From positions 6,721,784 to 6,785,783 of the forward strand of contig CP136066.1 of the NCBI GenBank assembly GCA_032622095.1: a stretch of 64,000 nt of DNA. Reading direction: 5' to 3'. This DNA comes from Siphonodentalium dalli (taxonomy: Eukaryota > Mollusca > Scaphopoda > Gadilida > Siphonodentaliidae). Both the position numbers and the translations under genes were made by a program. Below the pieces are notes generated by a model. The model did not search any database and was not told the origin of the DNA. It saw only the letters and a program-made list of their open reading frames with translations. Positions 1 to 11,500 of this stretch are shown one piece after another (positions within the stretch are counted from its first letter, which is position 1; each line of letters starts with the position of its first letter).

Positions 1-400
1 ATAGATTGGCTTCAAGCTTCCATATATAGTGTTGGAAATTTCAAACCTGCCCCCAACTGCTCCCAACTGATAACCATTTTTCACCAAATATAGGAAACTA
101 TTGTTTTCTTAAATTAACTAGTAGTTTTTACTGGCCACGATGGATGGATCAGGAAACAATTCCCATGTGTTGGAAATTTCCAACTTGACAACTTCTAAGG
201 TTGGAAACTTTCCAACTGATGGCCATTTCAGTCCACAATTTTGACCAAACGTAGGAAAAAATGCAAATATTGTTATAAAAACAACAAATTTCCCTCTAAT
301 AAATTGTTGGAAACCCATTAAATAAAACTACAAGAACAAAGTTAACCTATTTTTGGTGTGAAATTTCCAACTGTTGAAAATTTTTACCAAAGTTTGGATG
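1..400. repeat. Degenerate dispersed repeat rich in TTGGAAATTTCCAAC
   Basis: Several diverged copies of a TTGGAAATTTC / GAAATTTCCAACT motif, with shared words such as AACTGATGGCCAT and ACCAAACGTAGGAAA, recur about every 130-160 bp. The only open frame (minus strand, 118-318) has no recognisable domain. I read this as an old tandem or dispersed repeat, not a gene. Confidence 0.5.
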
Positions 401-404
401 AAAA

Positions 405-429
405 CCCCCCCCCCCCCCCCCCCCCCCCC
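405..429 (+). repeat. Poly-C run
   Basis: An uninterrupted run of 25 C. Similar C or G homopolymers occur near 3340, 4125, 16594, 16814, 37388, 37686 and 59430. Such runs form G-quadruplex or i-motif structures and are prone to length errors in assemblies. Confidence 0.9.
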
Positions 430-597
430 ATGCAGCCCACACCACACCACACTGTCGCCACGTCCTTGTGTCGATTTTGTGTGGTGTTGTAAATTATTTG
501 ATACAAATATCAGTTAATTGTAAGAGTACATTAACTCAGGATACTCATTTCGATATATAATCCTAACCGCGCGTGGCACGTGCAGAGTTATTATTGC

Positions 598-840
598 ATT
601 GCGTCGACACACAATATAAATCGTCTGCGTTAATCAATGGGACACCACATGCAGACCCCCTCGCGGCACCTCGTTGTTTCTGAATTCTTGAGAAGTTAAT
701 GTTCCTTTGCGTCGACACGCACTCTGTGTCGTCTGCGAATGTGAATGGGACATCACAGACCCTCTCGCGCCACCTCGTTTGTGTATTCTTGCGAAATTGA
801 TATCCATTTGCGTCGACACATTCACTGTATCGTCTGAGTT
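598..840 (+). repeat. Tandem repeat of about 105 bp, 2.3 copies
   Basis: TTGCGTCGACAC recurs at about 598, 706 and 809. Each copy is followed by a variable stretch ending TCGTCTG, then AATGGGACA and CACCTCGTT. A diverged piece (CGTCGCAGACCCTC) is seen again near 1170. The overlapping frames are by-products of the repeat. Confidence 0.7.
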
Positions 841-1165
841 TACAGTGAGTGCCTGTCATTTGCAGAATGATGTCCCCAGAGGGTGAATTTAATGACGCAT
901 AGCGGGCTAGCATCACCAAATTCAACCTCTGGGAACCTCATTCTGCATGGTCTCATCGGCTGTGGGAGACATAGACTCAGATTGAAGTTCTCAAATGGTG
1001 AATATTGTGATGTATACACCCATTGGGAACCTCGATTATGCAACGTGTCGTCTGCCAATTTGGGGATATAGAGAAACTAAACTAAAAAAGAAATATAATA
1101 CATGTGCAGAAGGGTGAATTTAGTGATGCTATAGCCCGCTCTGCAAATGACAAGCACTCTAAGCT
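841..1165 (+). mobile_element. PalA MITE, diverged copy
   Basis: Begins GTGCCTGTCATTTGCAGAAT, continues into GTCCCCAGAGGGTGAATTTA and its inverted partner (AAATTCAACCTCTGGGAACC), then the shared middle (GATTGAAGTTC, CACCCATTGGGAACCTC), and ends with GTGAATTTAGTGATGC and CTGCAAATGACAAG. The architecture is that of the full copies at 3378 and 51408. No coding capacity. Confidence 0.75.
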
Positions 1166-1445
1166 CAGACGTCGCAGACCCTCTTGTCGCCTCGTGTAGC
1201 CTCGTGTATATATTTTTGACTCTTGACACCCTCATAAAATGAACACATGTGTCCGGAACACACATGCCAACTATGGTACTGTGTATTTATTTCATACCGT
1301 ACGGTTATTTGGACATCGTGACAGGGGGTTAATCAGTTCCATAATAGAGCATCATTGATATAGAGAAACTAAACTAAAAACGAAATATAATACATGTGCA
1401 GAAGGGTGAATTTAGTGATGCTATAGCCCGCTCTGCAAATGACAA
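1065..1445 (+). repeat. Direct duplication of about 88 bp, 292 bp apart
   Basis: The stretch at 1065-1152 (GATATAGAGAAACTAAACTA through GCTCTGCAAATGACAAG) is repeated almost perfectly at 1357-1445. The duplicated part is the right end of the PalA element, so the copy probably arose by local duplication or end-gene conversion. Confidence 0.8.
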
Positions 1446-1533
1446 GTTATCCCACAGGAAATGTTCAAATAAAAATATTTTAACAAAACGACCATTTATC
1501 TATAAACTTTTCCCTCCATAAATTGGGCCCATT

Positions 1534-1700
1534 CTGCATTCTTATTTTGTCGTCTGCTTTGATCACCCCTCCAAATGAACAATAGATCATTCCAATGTAT
1601 ACTTGTATAAGTGACTGGGAGAATCGATTTAGTATAGGAAGGGTTAAAATACAGATGAGATAATAATTTGTTGAATAGTCGTAGCCAGGGTGGAGATTTA
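1534..1700 (+). repeat. Dispersed repeat S, copy 1
   Basis: Shares the order TTCTGCA, GTCGTCT, CCCTCCAAAT, AATAGA.CATT, TGTATAC, ACTG.GAG.ATC.ATTTAGTA with copies near 59345-59450 and 61483-61620. Function unknown; no open frame of note. Confidence 0.5.
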
Positions 1701-2099
1701 TATAATGTTCCACCCGATCGTAGGCGTTAAAATCCTCCGGTGAGATAATTCGTTAAAGTATCCTTGGATAAATATATATACAAAGCGATATAGTCTGTCG
1801 AAGCTTGAAGGGCGACATGGGTTAAATGGCATCCGGTGAGATAATTAGTTAATATATCCATCGCTTCCCATTCTTCAGGTTCCCCAACAGCTGTTAGATT
1901 GCGCTGTATCGAAGAAATATTGCTCTTCGATTAAACATCCACCACAACTGTTTAATTGATTGTGGTGAAGTGGTCCGAGATGAGAGCAGCCGTTCTCGGG
2001 AGCTAATGTTCGGAATCGGAGATGGAACAATTACAATGGATTTTCCGGATTGTGCCCAAGACACTGATGGATTGTACTTGAGAGGTTTGGATTACTGAA

Positions 2100-2160
2100 A
2101 TGTCGGCAAACAGAAGGTCGTTAAAGTTGGAAAATGTCGCCAGTAATCGGCCGGACAAAG
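2100..2160 (+). CDS. Candidate first coding exon, unidentified
   Basis: An ATG in good context (GAAATG) opens 20 codons reading MSANRRSLKLENVASNRPDK and runs directly into AAAG|GTAAGATC, a near-consensus splice donor at 2161. About 220 bp upstream is non-repetitive and could be 5' UTR; it holds a short upstream frame (2015-2098, about 28-30 codons) that ends just before this ATG. The peptide is basic and hydrophilic; I do not recognise the family and no further exon was found. It could be a chance frame. Transcript evidence would decide. Confidence 0.3.
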
Positions 2161-2274
2161 GTAAGATCTCACTATGCTTTTACCTGTATATGAGAATTTG
2201 CGTTTATTCTTAATTTACAATCTGGCCCACCGCTATCTCTCTGAACTGCAGGGGCTTGTAGTGCGCTCCGCTGC

Positions 2275-2955
2275 CACAATCCCTGGCGACGGTATGTGTG
2301 TGCCTGGCGACGGTATATGTGAGCCTTACGATGGTATATGGATGCCAGGCAACTGTATATGTGTGCATGGCAACGGTATATGTGAGCCTGGTGACGTTAT
2401 ATGGCACCGGTATATGTGAGCCTGGCGACGGTATATGTGTGCCTGGTGACGGTATATTTGAGTCACCAAGGTATATGTGTGCCTGGCGACGGTATATGTG
2501 AGCCTGGCGATGGTATATGTGTACCTGGCGACGGTATATGTGAGCATGGCGACGGTATACACTTGTGTGGTCTGTCGACGGTATATGTGAGCCTGTGACG
2601 GTATATGGGGCATGGCGACGTTTATAATGTGTGCCTGCATGATGATTGTATATGTGTGCATTCATGGCGACGGTATATGTGTGCCTGGCGACGGTATGTG
2701 TGCCTGCATGGCGACGGTATATGTATGCATGGCATCGGTATATGTGAGCCTGGCGACGGTATATGTGTGCCTGGCGACTGTATATGGGGGCATGGCGACG
2801 GTATATAATGTTTGCCTGCATGGTGACGGTATATATGTGTGTCTGGTGACGGTATATGTGTGCCTGGCGATGGTATATGGGTGCCTGACGACGATATGTG
2901 TGCATGCAGGGCGACGGTATATGTGTGGCTGGCGACGGTATATGGGTGCATGTGG
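2275..2955 (+). repeat. 21-bp minisatellite, about 30 copies
   Basis: Units of the form GGCGACGGTATATGTGTGCCT repeat with substitutions (GTGAGCCT, GGGGCAT, GTGCAT). The unit length is a multiple of three, so every frame stays open and gives repetitive peptides on both strands (for example THIPSPG). Those long frames are artefacts of the array. Confidence 0.95.
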
Positions 2956-3029
2956 ACCAACCAAGTGGCACCAACATGAACTCATATGCCACAATGAGGG
3001 TCAGAGATAATTATATAATTATACTGCGT

Positions 3030-3377
3030 TTTTAATTTTTCGTTTGTTTTGTTTTGGACCCGGAACCAGTCTATTCAACAAGAGGCATTGAATGCGCGCT
3101 AATAACCAGACTGAAGAGTCATAACATCGCAAAGGCAGACGATAGCACATGCAATGTTCATTCACTAAGAGCAATTATATTTACTTTCAGATGAAAATAT
3201 TTTATTAAAACTTTCGCTCATTAGACTGGTCATTTGGTAGAAACCTGATCATTTCTGCCATTAGATTATGACCATCAATGTACAGTGTGTAAATAGTGTG
3301 TGATAAGCAAAACACTCAACGCGGTGGCGATGTTTTGGGGGGGGGGGGGTGATTCACGACGACTCACTCAAGTCTGC
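3030..3377. other. Gene-free spacer with a dispersed-repeat fragment
   Basis: No gene seen. The stretch around 3300-3370 (AGCAAAACACTCAAC, GGCGATG, GTGATTCACG) resembles 25250-25320 and the flank at 3815-3850, so a dispersed repeat lies here. A G run sits at about 3339-3350. Confidence 0.5.
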
Positions 3378-3810
3378 AAATAGCGTGTCTGTCATTTGCA
3401 GAATGTGGTCCCCAGAGGGTGAATTTAGTGATGCTATCACGCACAGTGGGCTAGCATCACTAAATTCACCCTCTGGGAACCTCATTCTGCTTAGGCCCTC
3501 AAAGTTCTGCTATGGTAGACCTAGGATCAGATTGAATTTCCCCAGTTGAAGTTGGTGATGTTCACCCATTGGGCACCTCAATTATGCATTTTATCTGCTG
3601 TAAATTAGGGGATATAGAAACTTCCCAGAAGGGAAAAAAAACAATGTTAATTTGATACTGTAGATACTTCCCAGAAGATGAGGCCTAAGCAGAATGAGGT
3701 CTCCAGAGGGTGAATTTGGTTATGCTAATCCGCTATGCGCGGGATAGCGTCACTAAATTCACCCTGTGGGGACCTCATTCTGCAAATGACAGGGACGCTA
3801 TTTGCAGGCT
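3378..3810 (+). mobile_element. PalA MITE, full-length copy
   Basis: About 430 bp. Each end is a palindrome: AATGNGGTCCCCAGAGGGTG then AATTTAGTGATGCTA, a short centre, and the reverse complement ending CTCATTCTGC. The outer ends GTGTCTGTCATTTGCAG and CTGCAAATGACAGGGACGC are inverted repeats. The middle carries CCCCAGTTGAAGTTGGTGAT and CACCCATTGGGCACCTC. Non-coding; mobilising transposase not in the window. Confidence 0.85.
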
Positions 3811-4129
3811 TGGACTCACTCAACACCGAAAGCATGAGTGGCGAGGATTAACGAGCTCTAACATGGTGGATCACCACGAACAAAATCACTGTGAATGCTA
3901 TAAGCTCCATGCAGAGTTCAGTCCCCTACGCAGACCTTGTCGCTACCCACACCTACACGTAATGTGAAGAAATGTCGCATTTATGTATTTGAGACGTAAC
4001 CGACAAAACGCTTCAATAAAAAAAATAGATTTAATTAAGATAATACACTGCCGGCAGCGTTCAGACATAGCGTAGCGAGGGGATTGAACTCTGTTTTGCA
4101 GCGTGTGAATGCTGGTGATCCACGGGGGG
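3811..4129. other. Gene-free spacer
   Basis: No supported gene. A short G run begins at about 4123. The frame at 3710-3967 runs partly through the PalA element and is not considered real. Confidence 0.4.
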
Positions 4130-4650
4130 GGGGGGTGTGGGTACCACCCGACCGAGGGACAAACCGACCCGACCGACCCGGGACAACCCGACCCAGGCAC
4201 AACCCGGCCCAAATAAAGAATAAAATATATCTTTCCCATTTCTCCAGTTTATTTAAAATATGAATAAACTATTATGGGATAACATGAGTATATACATGTA
4301 CTTGTTACACATTATATCTACACTGGAACGGAATATAGTTTTAGTGACTTTATCAACGTGATCCACCATAAATAACAATATAGATATAAACTATCCCATT
4401 ATGGAACCAGAACATCAGATGTGTCTCAATCTGAAAACTGTCGTATTTATATCACAAGATATTAAGTAATGTATTCGTGTTTTAAAATATGAATTTTAAA
4501 TTGGGAACAAAATATGAGGACATAAATGGGAATACGACTAAAAATATTTAGTCCAAACATGGGACAAACCTACCCGGAAAATCGGGACAACCCCACCAAA
4601 CATGGGACAAACCTACCCGGAAAATCTGGACAACCCCACCCAAAATACGC
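4130..4650 (+). repeat. Repeat pair rich in GGGACAACCCGACC
   Basis: At 4140-4212 there are iterated words such as GACCCGACCGACCCGGGACA. At 4555-4640 a 43-bp unit (CATGGGACAAACCTACCCGG, AAAAT, GGACAACCCCACC) occurs twice in tandem. The two blocks share GGGACAACCC and probably belong to one element with AT-rich middle sequence. Confidence 0.5.
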
Positions 4651-4732
4651 CCGGTCAAGTTCTCCTTGTGTCGCTTCCATTCACAGTTGGTTTATAGTGG
4701 GGTATCCACCTGTGTTGATTGTTTTTATTAGC

Positions 4733-4925
4733 CTTATATGACACACTCTTCACATCATTAATTCGCTAGTTTATAGCCAGGTGGGTGTACATTATTAGCT
4801 GCACCAAAGTGTATGGTATTATGATCTATTATCTGAATGCCAAGTGGAAGACTGCGAAGACAGCTATGTTTATAGTCGGATCGGGTCAGCCGTCCGTCTG
4901 TGGCCTATTTGTACATAATTGAGTA
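4733..4925 (+). repeat. Repeat pair member, inverted relative to 13545-13737
   Basis: Shares TATGACACACTCTTCACATC, TTTATAGCCAGGTGGGTGTA, GAAGACTGCGAAGACAGCTA and GGATCGGGTCAGCCGTCC with the reverse complement of 13545-13737. In both places the block adjoins a palindromic TTATATATGCGAG module, so the pair may be one larger composite element. Confidence 0.75.
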
Positions 4926-5110
4926 GCATCTCATCGATTAGGTGGACAGTTTGTCAATTGATTTACTAACACAATGCCATTTACGCGCCCGCATTACTCT
5001 GTTTCGTCCACCATTGTTATATGTGTGCTTATCAAGCCTATACATGACATACATACTATTTTCCTGTTCTGTTACGTTATCAAGTGATCCTCGAGTTCAA
5101 TGTGTGTGTT

Positions 5111-5641
5111 TTAAGCCTTTCGTGACGGGAGTTGCACTGGCGCAACATTAAAAATCATGAGCTAATGCATTATCTTATATATGCGAGTCGACAATAGGTC
5201 GCCTCGCATATATATATATATATATAAGAGAATGCATTGGCCTAACAATTTTTTATAATTTTTTTTATAATTTTTCTTACATTCTTTATAATTTTTTATC
5301 ATTCTTTTTATCATTTTTTTTTTCATTTTTTCTTACATTCTTTAACAATTTTATCATTTTTATAAATTTTTCTTACATTCTTTAACACTTTTTTATCATT
5401 TTTTTTATCATTTTTTTCTTACATTCTTTATCATTTTTTCTTACATTCTTTATCAATTTTTATCATTTTTTCAGCGTTTCTTAAATTCTTTAACAATTAT
5501 AAAAAATAATATAAAATTTGTTAGGCCAATGCATTCTCGTATATACACGAGGCGACATATGGGCGACCCGCATATATGAGTGAATGCATTGCCACGGGGT
5601 TTTCGCAAAAAATGAGGGAGCTCCAGTCATGAAAGGGTTAA
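5111..5641 (+). mobile_element. TTAA-2 MITE, long copy
   Basis: Bounded by TTAA at 5111-5114 and 5638-5641, with inverted ends TTAAGCCTTTCGTGACGGGA and CTCCAGTCATGAAAGGGTTA. Inside are two palindromes of the form GCATTNTCTTATATATGCGA with GTCGAC.ATAGGTCGCC, separated by about 300 bp of T-rich sequence (TTTTTATCATTTTTTCTTAC repeats). TTAA duplications with CC-starting ends are typical of piggyBac-superfamily MITEs; no transposase is present. Confidence 0.8.
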
Positions 5642-5863
5642 AGTTCGCTCAGGCCTATATTGTTACACCAGCTGACACAGGCTCCTTAGGGAATCTTTAT
5701 TCGGAGACGGAGGGGCCCTGTGTGGGCTTTGCGCACATTGTGATCTTAGATAGAGCCTTTATTGAGCGATGGCCCCTTTGTGCCCTTCGTGCATATTATG
5801 ATCGGTTAAATATTTGGATTAAGGTTACTATGGGCTTATTCCATAATAAAATAAGTCTAATAC

Positions 5864-5952
5864 ACAGGTCCCCAGAACAAAAATTGACCCCACCCCAATA
5901 GTACTTAATCCTACTATTGGGGGTGGGGTCAACTTTTGTTCTGGGTACCTGT
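5864..5952. repeat. Near-perfect 89-bp palindrome, probable mini-MITE
   Basis: ACAGGTCCCCAGAACAAAAA reads back at the other end as TTTTGTTCTGGGTACCTGT, and the centre TTGACCCCACCCCAATAGTA mirrors ACTATTGGGGGTGGGGTCAA. It should fold into a long hairpin. Confidence 0.85.
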
Positions 5953-6034
5953 GGTCAAATATGGGCTTATTCCAGAATCAAATACGTCTAATATAAACAA
6001 TGTCAATATTTAGGTCCAATATGAACCAATTATA

Positions 6035-6461
6035 GGATGGCGCGGGCCTCATAAATAACACATTCTATAAAGAGCGTACATCAATTAGGATGGCGCGGGC
6101 CTCATAAATAACACATTCTATAAAGAGCGTACATCAATTAGGATGGCGCGGGCCTCATAAATAACACATTCTATAAAGAGCGTACATCAATTAGGATGGC
6201 GCGGGCCTCATAAATAACACATTCTATTAAGAGCGTACATCAATTAGGATGGCGCGGGCCTCATAAATAACACATTCTATAAAGAGCGTACATCAATTAG
6301 GATGGCGCGGGCCTCATAAATAACACATTCTATAAAGAGCGTACATCAATTAGGATGGCGCGGGCCTCATAAATAACACATTCTATAAAGAGCGTACATC
6401 ATTTAGGATGGCGCGGGCCTCATAAATAACACATTCTATAAAGAGCGTACATCAATTACAT
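6035..6461 (+). repeat. 53-bp tandem repeat, 8 copies
   Basis: Units starting GGATGGCGCGGGCCTCATAA and ending GAGCGTACATCAATTA begin at 6035, 6088, 6141, 6194, 6247, 6300, 6353 and 6406. Only one or two substitutions separate most copies, which points to recent amplification. Confidence 0.97.
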
Positions 6462-6722
6462 CGGGTGGTGCAACATATCCTCGTGCAAATAAGTTCAGAT
6501 TGGACCTAAATATCCACATATAGGTTCATATTGGAATTATTTGATTCAGAAATAAGCCCACAGTGAGTTTATTTTTTTTTAAATTTAATTAAATTAAATT
6601 AACTCAAACTTTTTAAAAACTAACGCCGTTACATGTATAACCTCCGCCAGTGTACCCCGAGTCACCACACTGAATTTGGTTGAAGTCTGGGAGAAAAATC
6701 CGAACAGACAGATAGATAGATA

Positions 6723-7533
6723 CATCCCTGCAAATATTCGCCATTCGGAGATATCTCCTTGGATCCAAGCAGATATCTGCTCGCATTATGGAGATATCTC
6801 TTCGGTTTCAAGGAGATATCTGCTTGGAATATGGAGATATCTCCTCGGAAATATTTTCAAGGAGATATCTCCTTGAAACCGAGGAGATATCTCCATAATG
6901 CGAGCAGATATCTGCTTGGACCCAAGGAGATATTTCCTTGGATCCAAGCAGATATCTGCTCGGATTATGGAGATATCTGCTTGAAAAATATTTCAAGGAG
7001 ATATCTCCATATTCCGAGCAGATATCTGCTTGGATGTATTTCGATCATAGTATATGTACTGTGGAGAAATCATTAATATCATGGCCGCGGTTTTCCAAGG
7101 AGATATCTCCATAATCCAAGCATATATCTGCTTGGAATATTTTCAAGGAGATATCTGCTTGGAATATGGAGATATCTCCTTGGGTCCAAGGAGATATCTC
7201 GTTGAAAACTATTTCAAGGAGATATCTCCATAATGCGAGCAGATATCTGCTTGGATTATGGAGATATCTCCTCGGTTTCAAGGAGATATCTCGTTGGAAA
7301 TATTTCAAGCAGATATCTCGTAGTTGCGAGGATATATCTCCTACGATCCAAGGAGATATCTCCATAATCCAAGCAGATATCTCCTTGGACCCAAGGAGAT
7401 ATCTCCATAATGGACCATATTCCAAGCAGATATCTGCTAGGAATTGCAATTCCAAGGAGATATCTCCTCGAAACCGAGGAGATATCTCCGAATTACGAGG
7501 AGATATCTCCGAAAACGAATATTTGCAGGGATG
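6723..7533. mobile_element. GATATC palindrome array enclosed by inverted ends
   Basis: About 28 copies of GATATC in 811 bp, mostly as GGAGATATCTCC or GCAGATATCTGC, joined by linkers such as CATAATCCAAG, TTGGATCCAAG, CATAATGCGAG and TCGGTTTCAAG. The whole block lies between CATCCCTGCAAATATTCG and CGAATATTTGCAGGGATG, so it looks like one non-autonomous element whose interior amplified by palindromic modules. A module-free stretch lies at about 7035-7090. Open frames here only reflect the repeats. Confidence 0.85.
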
Positions 7534-7844
7534 GCGCCCCATAGATCCTACCATTATATATAGATAATAAATGCTGGTGATTGTCTTCCATTAGTTTAAA
7601 CATATTTTATTTTAACCAATATAATGTACAAAGTTCACGGTATGATGATGAAAGATATTGATGGTTATAATGGGATTTGGCAGTAAGCATAGTGCTTATC
7701 TTAAGCCATCTCCTACACATCTAAAATATCGAATGGTAACCGTTTCAAACAGACAAAAATAGAATGTACATTTCGATGTATATGAATGTATATAACTCAA
7801 TGAATTTACTGTTGTTATTGTTAATTATTTTTTTCCATTAGCAC
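7534..7844. other. Gene-free spacer
   Basis: AT-rich unique-looking sequence; no gene, RNA or repeat recognised. Confidence 0.5.
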
Positions 7845-8205
7845 GAAATGGGACCGTGGCTAACTGGGATCTTGGTTTGTCAGCTGGGAATTGACCCAAT
7901 GGGACCTTGATCAACTACATCATTATATGGGACCTTGATCAACTGGGACCTTGGTCAACCGGGAGTCGACATATAACCTTTGGTAACTGGGACCTCGAAA
8001 TCAACTGAGACCTCGAGTTAACTGGGACCTTGGTCAACCGGGAGTCTCGGACCTTTGTCAACTGGGACCTCGAGTTAACTGGGACCTTTGTCAACTGGGA
8101 CCTTGATCAACTGGTCAACCGGGAGTCTCGGACATTTGTGAACTGGGACATCAAGTTAATTGGGACTTTGGCTAACTGGGACCTTGGTCAAGTGGGACTT
8201 TGCAT
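7845..8205 (+). repeat. Minisatellite of about 16 bp, AACTGGGACCTTGGTC
   Basis: Repeats of AACTGGGACCTTGGTC with variants AACTGGGACCTCGAGTT and AACCGGGAGTCTCGGAC. The 48-57-bp combination of the three variants recurs, giving a second, longer period. Confidence 0.9.
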
Positions 8206-8558
8206 GACTGATAATGACTGCTTTTTCCTTGAGCTAATTGGCATGCCTATGTTCCTGAGCTGTAACTTTAAATAGCTCTATATATAGTGTGTGAATATAT
8301 ATAGTATATATTAAAAAACGAAATACCTACAACGTACATGTACATACTGACCATATGTGCATCATGAAACTTGTTAAAATGCATGCGCTTAATTATATCG
8401 TCCCAGAATGTCTCATTTTCGAAATTCAATTGTTTATTCTCATCATCTATAAATAGTACACATATAGGTACCGAGATAATGTATTTACAATATATACACC
8501 ATATTTACAATATAGCATATGGATTTCCGGCTACATATAACATTCAACACGAAGCACC
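8206..8558. other. Gene-free AT-rich spacer
   Basis: No gene supported. Leads into the satellite array. Confidence 0.5.
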
Positions 8559-11500
8559 ATAACCCGTTATGATTTATATAGACCAGCTTACGAGTATAAC
8601 CCGTTATGATTTATATAGACCAGCGTACGATTATAACCCGTTATGATTTATATAGACCAGCTTACGATTATAACCCGTTATGATTTATATAGACCAGCTT
8701 ACGATTATAACCCGTTATTATTTATATAGACCAGTTTACTATTATAACCCGTTATGATTTATATAGACCAGCTTACGATTATAACCCGTTATGATTTATA
8801 TAGACCAGTTTACTATTATAACCCGTTATGATTTATATAGACCAGCTTACGATTATAACCCGTTATGATTTATATAGACCAGCTTACGATTATAACCCGT
8901 TATGATTTATATAGACCAGCTTACGATTATAACCCGTTATGATTTATATAGACCAGCTTACGATTATAACCGTTATGATTTATATAGACCAGCTTACTAT
9001 TATAACCCGTTATGATTTATATAGACCAGCTTACGATTATAACCCGTTATGATTTATATAGACCAGCTTACGATTATAACCCGTTATGATTTATATAGAC
9101 CAGCGTACGATTATAACCCGTTATGATTTATATAGACCAGCTTACGATTATAACCGTTATGATTTATATAGACCAGCTTACGATTATAACCCGTTATAAT
9201 TTATATAGACCAGCTTACGATTATAACCCGTTATGATTTATATAGACCAGCTTACGATTATAACCCGTTATGATTTATATAGACCAGCTTACGATTATAA
9301 CCCGTTATGATTTATATAGACCAGCTTACGATTATAACCCGTTATGATTTATATAGACCAGCTTACGATTATAACCCGTTATGATTTATATAGACCAGTT
9401 TACGATTATAACCCGTTATGATTTATATAGACCAGCTTACGATTATAACCCGTTATGATTTATATAGACCAGCTTACGATTATAACCCGTTATGATTTAT
9501 ATATATAGACCAGCTTACGATTATAACCCGTTATGATATATATAGACCAGCTTACGATTATAACCCGTTATGATTTATATAGACCAGCTTACGATTATAA
9601 CCCGTTATGATTTATATAGAGCAGCTTACTATTATAACCCGTTATGATTTATATAGACCAGCTTACGATTATAACCCGTTATGATTTATATAGACCAGCT
9701 TACGATTATAACCCGTTATGATTTATATAGACCAGCTTACGATTATAACCCGTTATGATTTATATAGACCAGCTTACGATTATAACCCGTTATGATTTAT
9801 ATAGACCAGCTTACGATTATAACCCGTTATGATTTATATAGACCAGCGTACGATTATAACCCGTTATGATTTATATAGACCAGCTTACGATTATAACCCG
9901 TTATGATTTATATAGACCAGCTTACTATTATAACCCGTTATGATTTATATAGACCAGCGTACGATTATAACCCGTTATGATTTACATAGACCAGCTTACG
10001 ATTATAACCCGTTAAGATTTATATAGACCAGCTTACGATTATAACCCGTTATGATTTATATAGACCAGCTTACGATTATAACCCGTTATGATTTACATAG
10101 ACCAGAGTACGATTATAACCCGTTAAGATTTATATAGACCAGCTTACGATTATAACCCGTTATGATTTATATAGACCAGCTTACGATTATAACCCGTTAT
10201 GATTTATATAGACCAGCTTACGATTATAAACCGTTATGATTTATATAGACCAGCTTACGATTATAACCCGTTATGATTTATGTAGACCAGTTTACGATTA
10301 TAACCCGTCATGATTTATATAGACCAGCTTACGATTATAACCCGTTATGATTTATATAGACCAGCTTACGATTATAACCCGTTATGATTTATATAGACCA
10401 GCTTACGATTATAACCCGTTATGATTTATATAGACCAGCTTACGATTATAACCCGTTATGATTTATATAGACCAGCTTACGATTATAACCCGTTATGATT
10501 TATATGGACCAGCTTACGATTATAACCCGTTATGATTTATATAGACCAGCTTACGATTATAACCCGTTATGATTTATATAGACCAGCGTACGATTATAAC
10601 CCGTTATGATTTATATAGACCAGCTTACGATTATAACCCGTTATGATTTATATATAGACCAGCTTACTATTATAACCCGTTATGATTTATATAGACCAGC
10701 GTACGATTATAACCCGTTATGATTTACATAGACCAGCTTACGATTATAACCCGTTAAGATTTATATAGACCAGCTTACGATTATAACCCGTTATGATTTA
10801 TATAGACCAGCTTACGATTATAACCCGTTATGATTTACATAGACCAGCGTACGATTATAACCCGTTAAGATTTATATAGACCAGCTTACGATTATAACCC
10901 GTTATGATTTATATAGACCAGCTTACGATTATAACCCGTTATGATTTATATAGACCAGCTTACGATTATAAACCGTTATGATTTATATAGACCAGCTTAC
11001 GATTATAACCCGTTATGATTTATGTAGACCAGTTTACGATTATAACCCGTCATGATTTATATAGACCAGCTTACGATTATAACCCGTTATGATTTATATA
11101 GACCAGCTTACGATTATAACCCGTTATGATTTATATAGACCAGCTTACGATTATAACCCGTTATGATTTATATAGACCAGCTTACGATTATAACCCGTTA
11201 TGATTTATATAGACCAGCTTACGATTATAACCCGTTATGATTTATATAGACCAGCTTACGATTATAACCCGTTATGATTTATGTAGACCAGCTTACGATT
11301 ATAACCCGTTATGATTTATATATAGACCAGCTTACGATTATAACCCGTTATGATTTATATAGACCAGCTTACGATTATAACCCGTTATGATTTATATAGA
11401 CCAGCTTACGATTATAACCCGTTATGATTTATATAGACCAGCTTACGATTATAACCCGTTAAGATTTATATAGACCAGCGTACGATTATAACCCGTTATG

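Larger units (their letters stand above)
5650..6720 (+). repeat. Dispersed repeat framework shared with 59985-60330
   Basis: Begins ACACAGGCTCCTTAGGGAAT and ends TGTACCCCGAGTCACCACAC, GAGAAAAATCCGAACAGACA. The shorter copy at 59985-60330 has the same first and last blocks. The extra length here comes from a palindrome (5864) and a 53-bp array (6035). ATGGGCTTATTCCA.AAT occurs on both sides of the palindrome. Confidence 0.6.

Noticed and set aside
2210-2992. 260-codon minus-strand frame of THIPSPG-type repeats
   Set aside because: It is produced by the 21-bp minisatellite; all frames are open on both strands and no non-repeat domain is attached.
5584-5901. 105-codon frame containing GPCVGFAHIVILDRAF
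   Set aside because: It overlaps a TTAA-2 end and a palindrome, and the corresponding sequence at 59985 is not open in the same frame.
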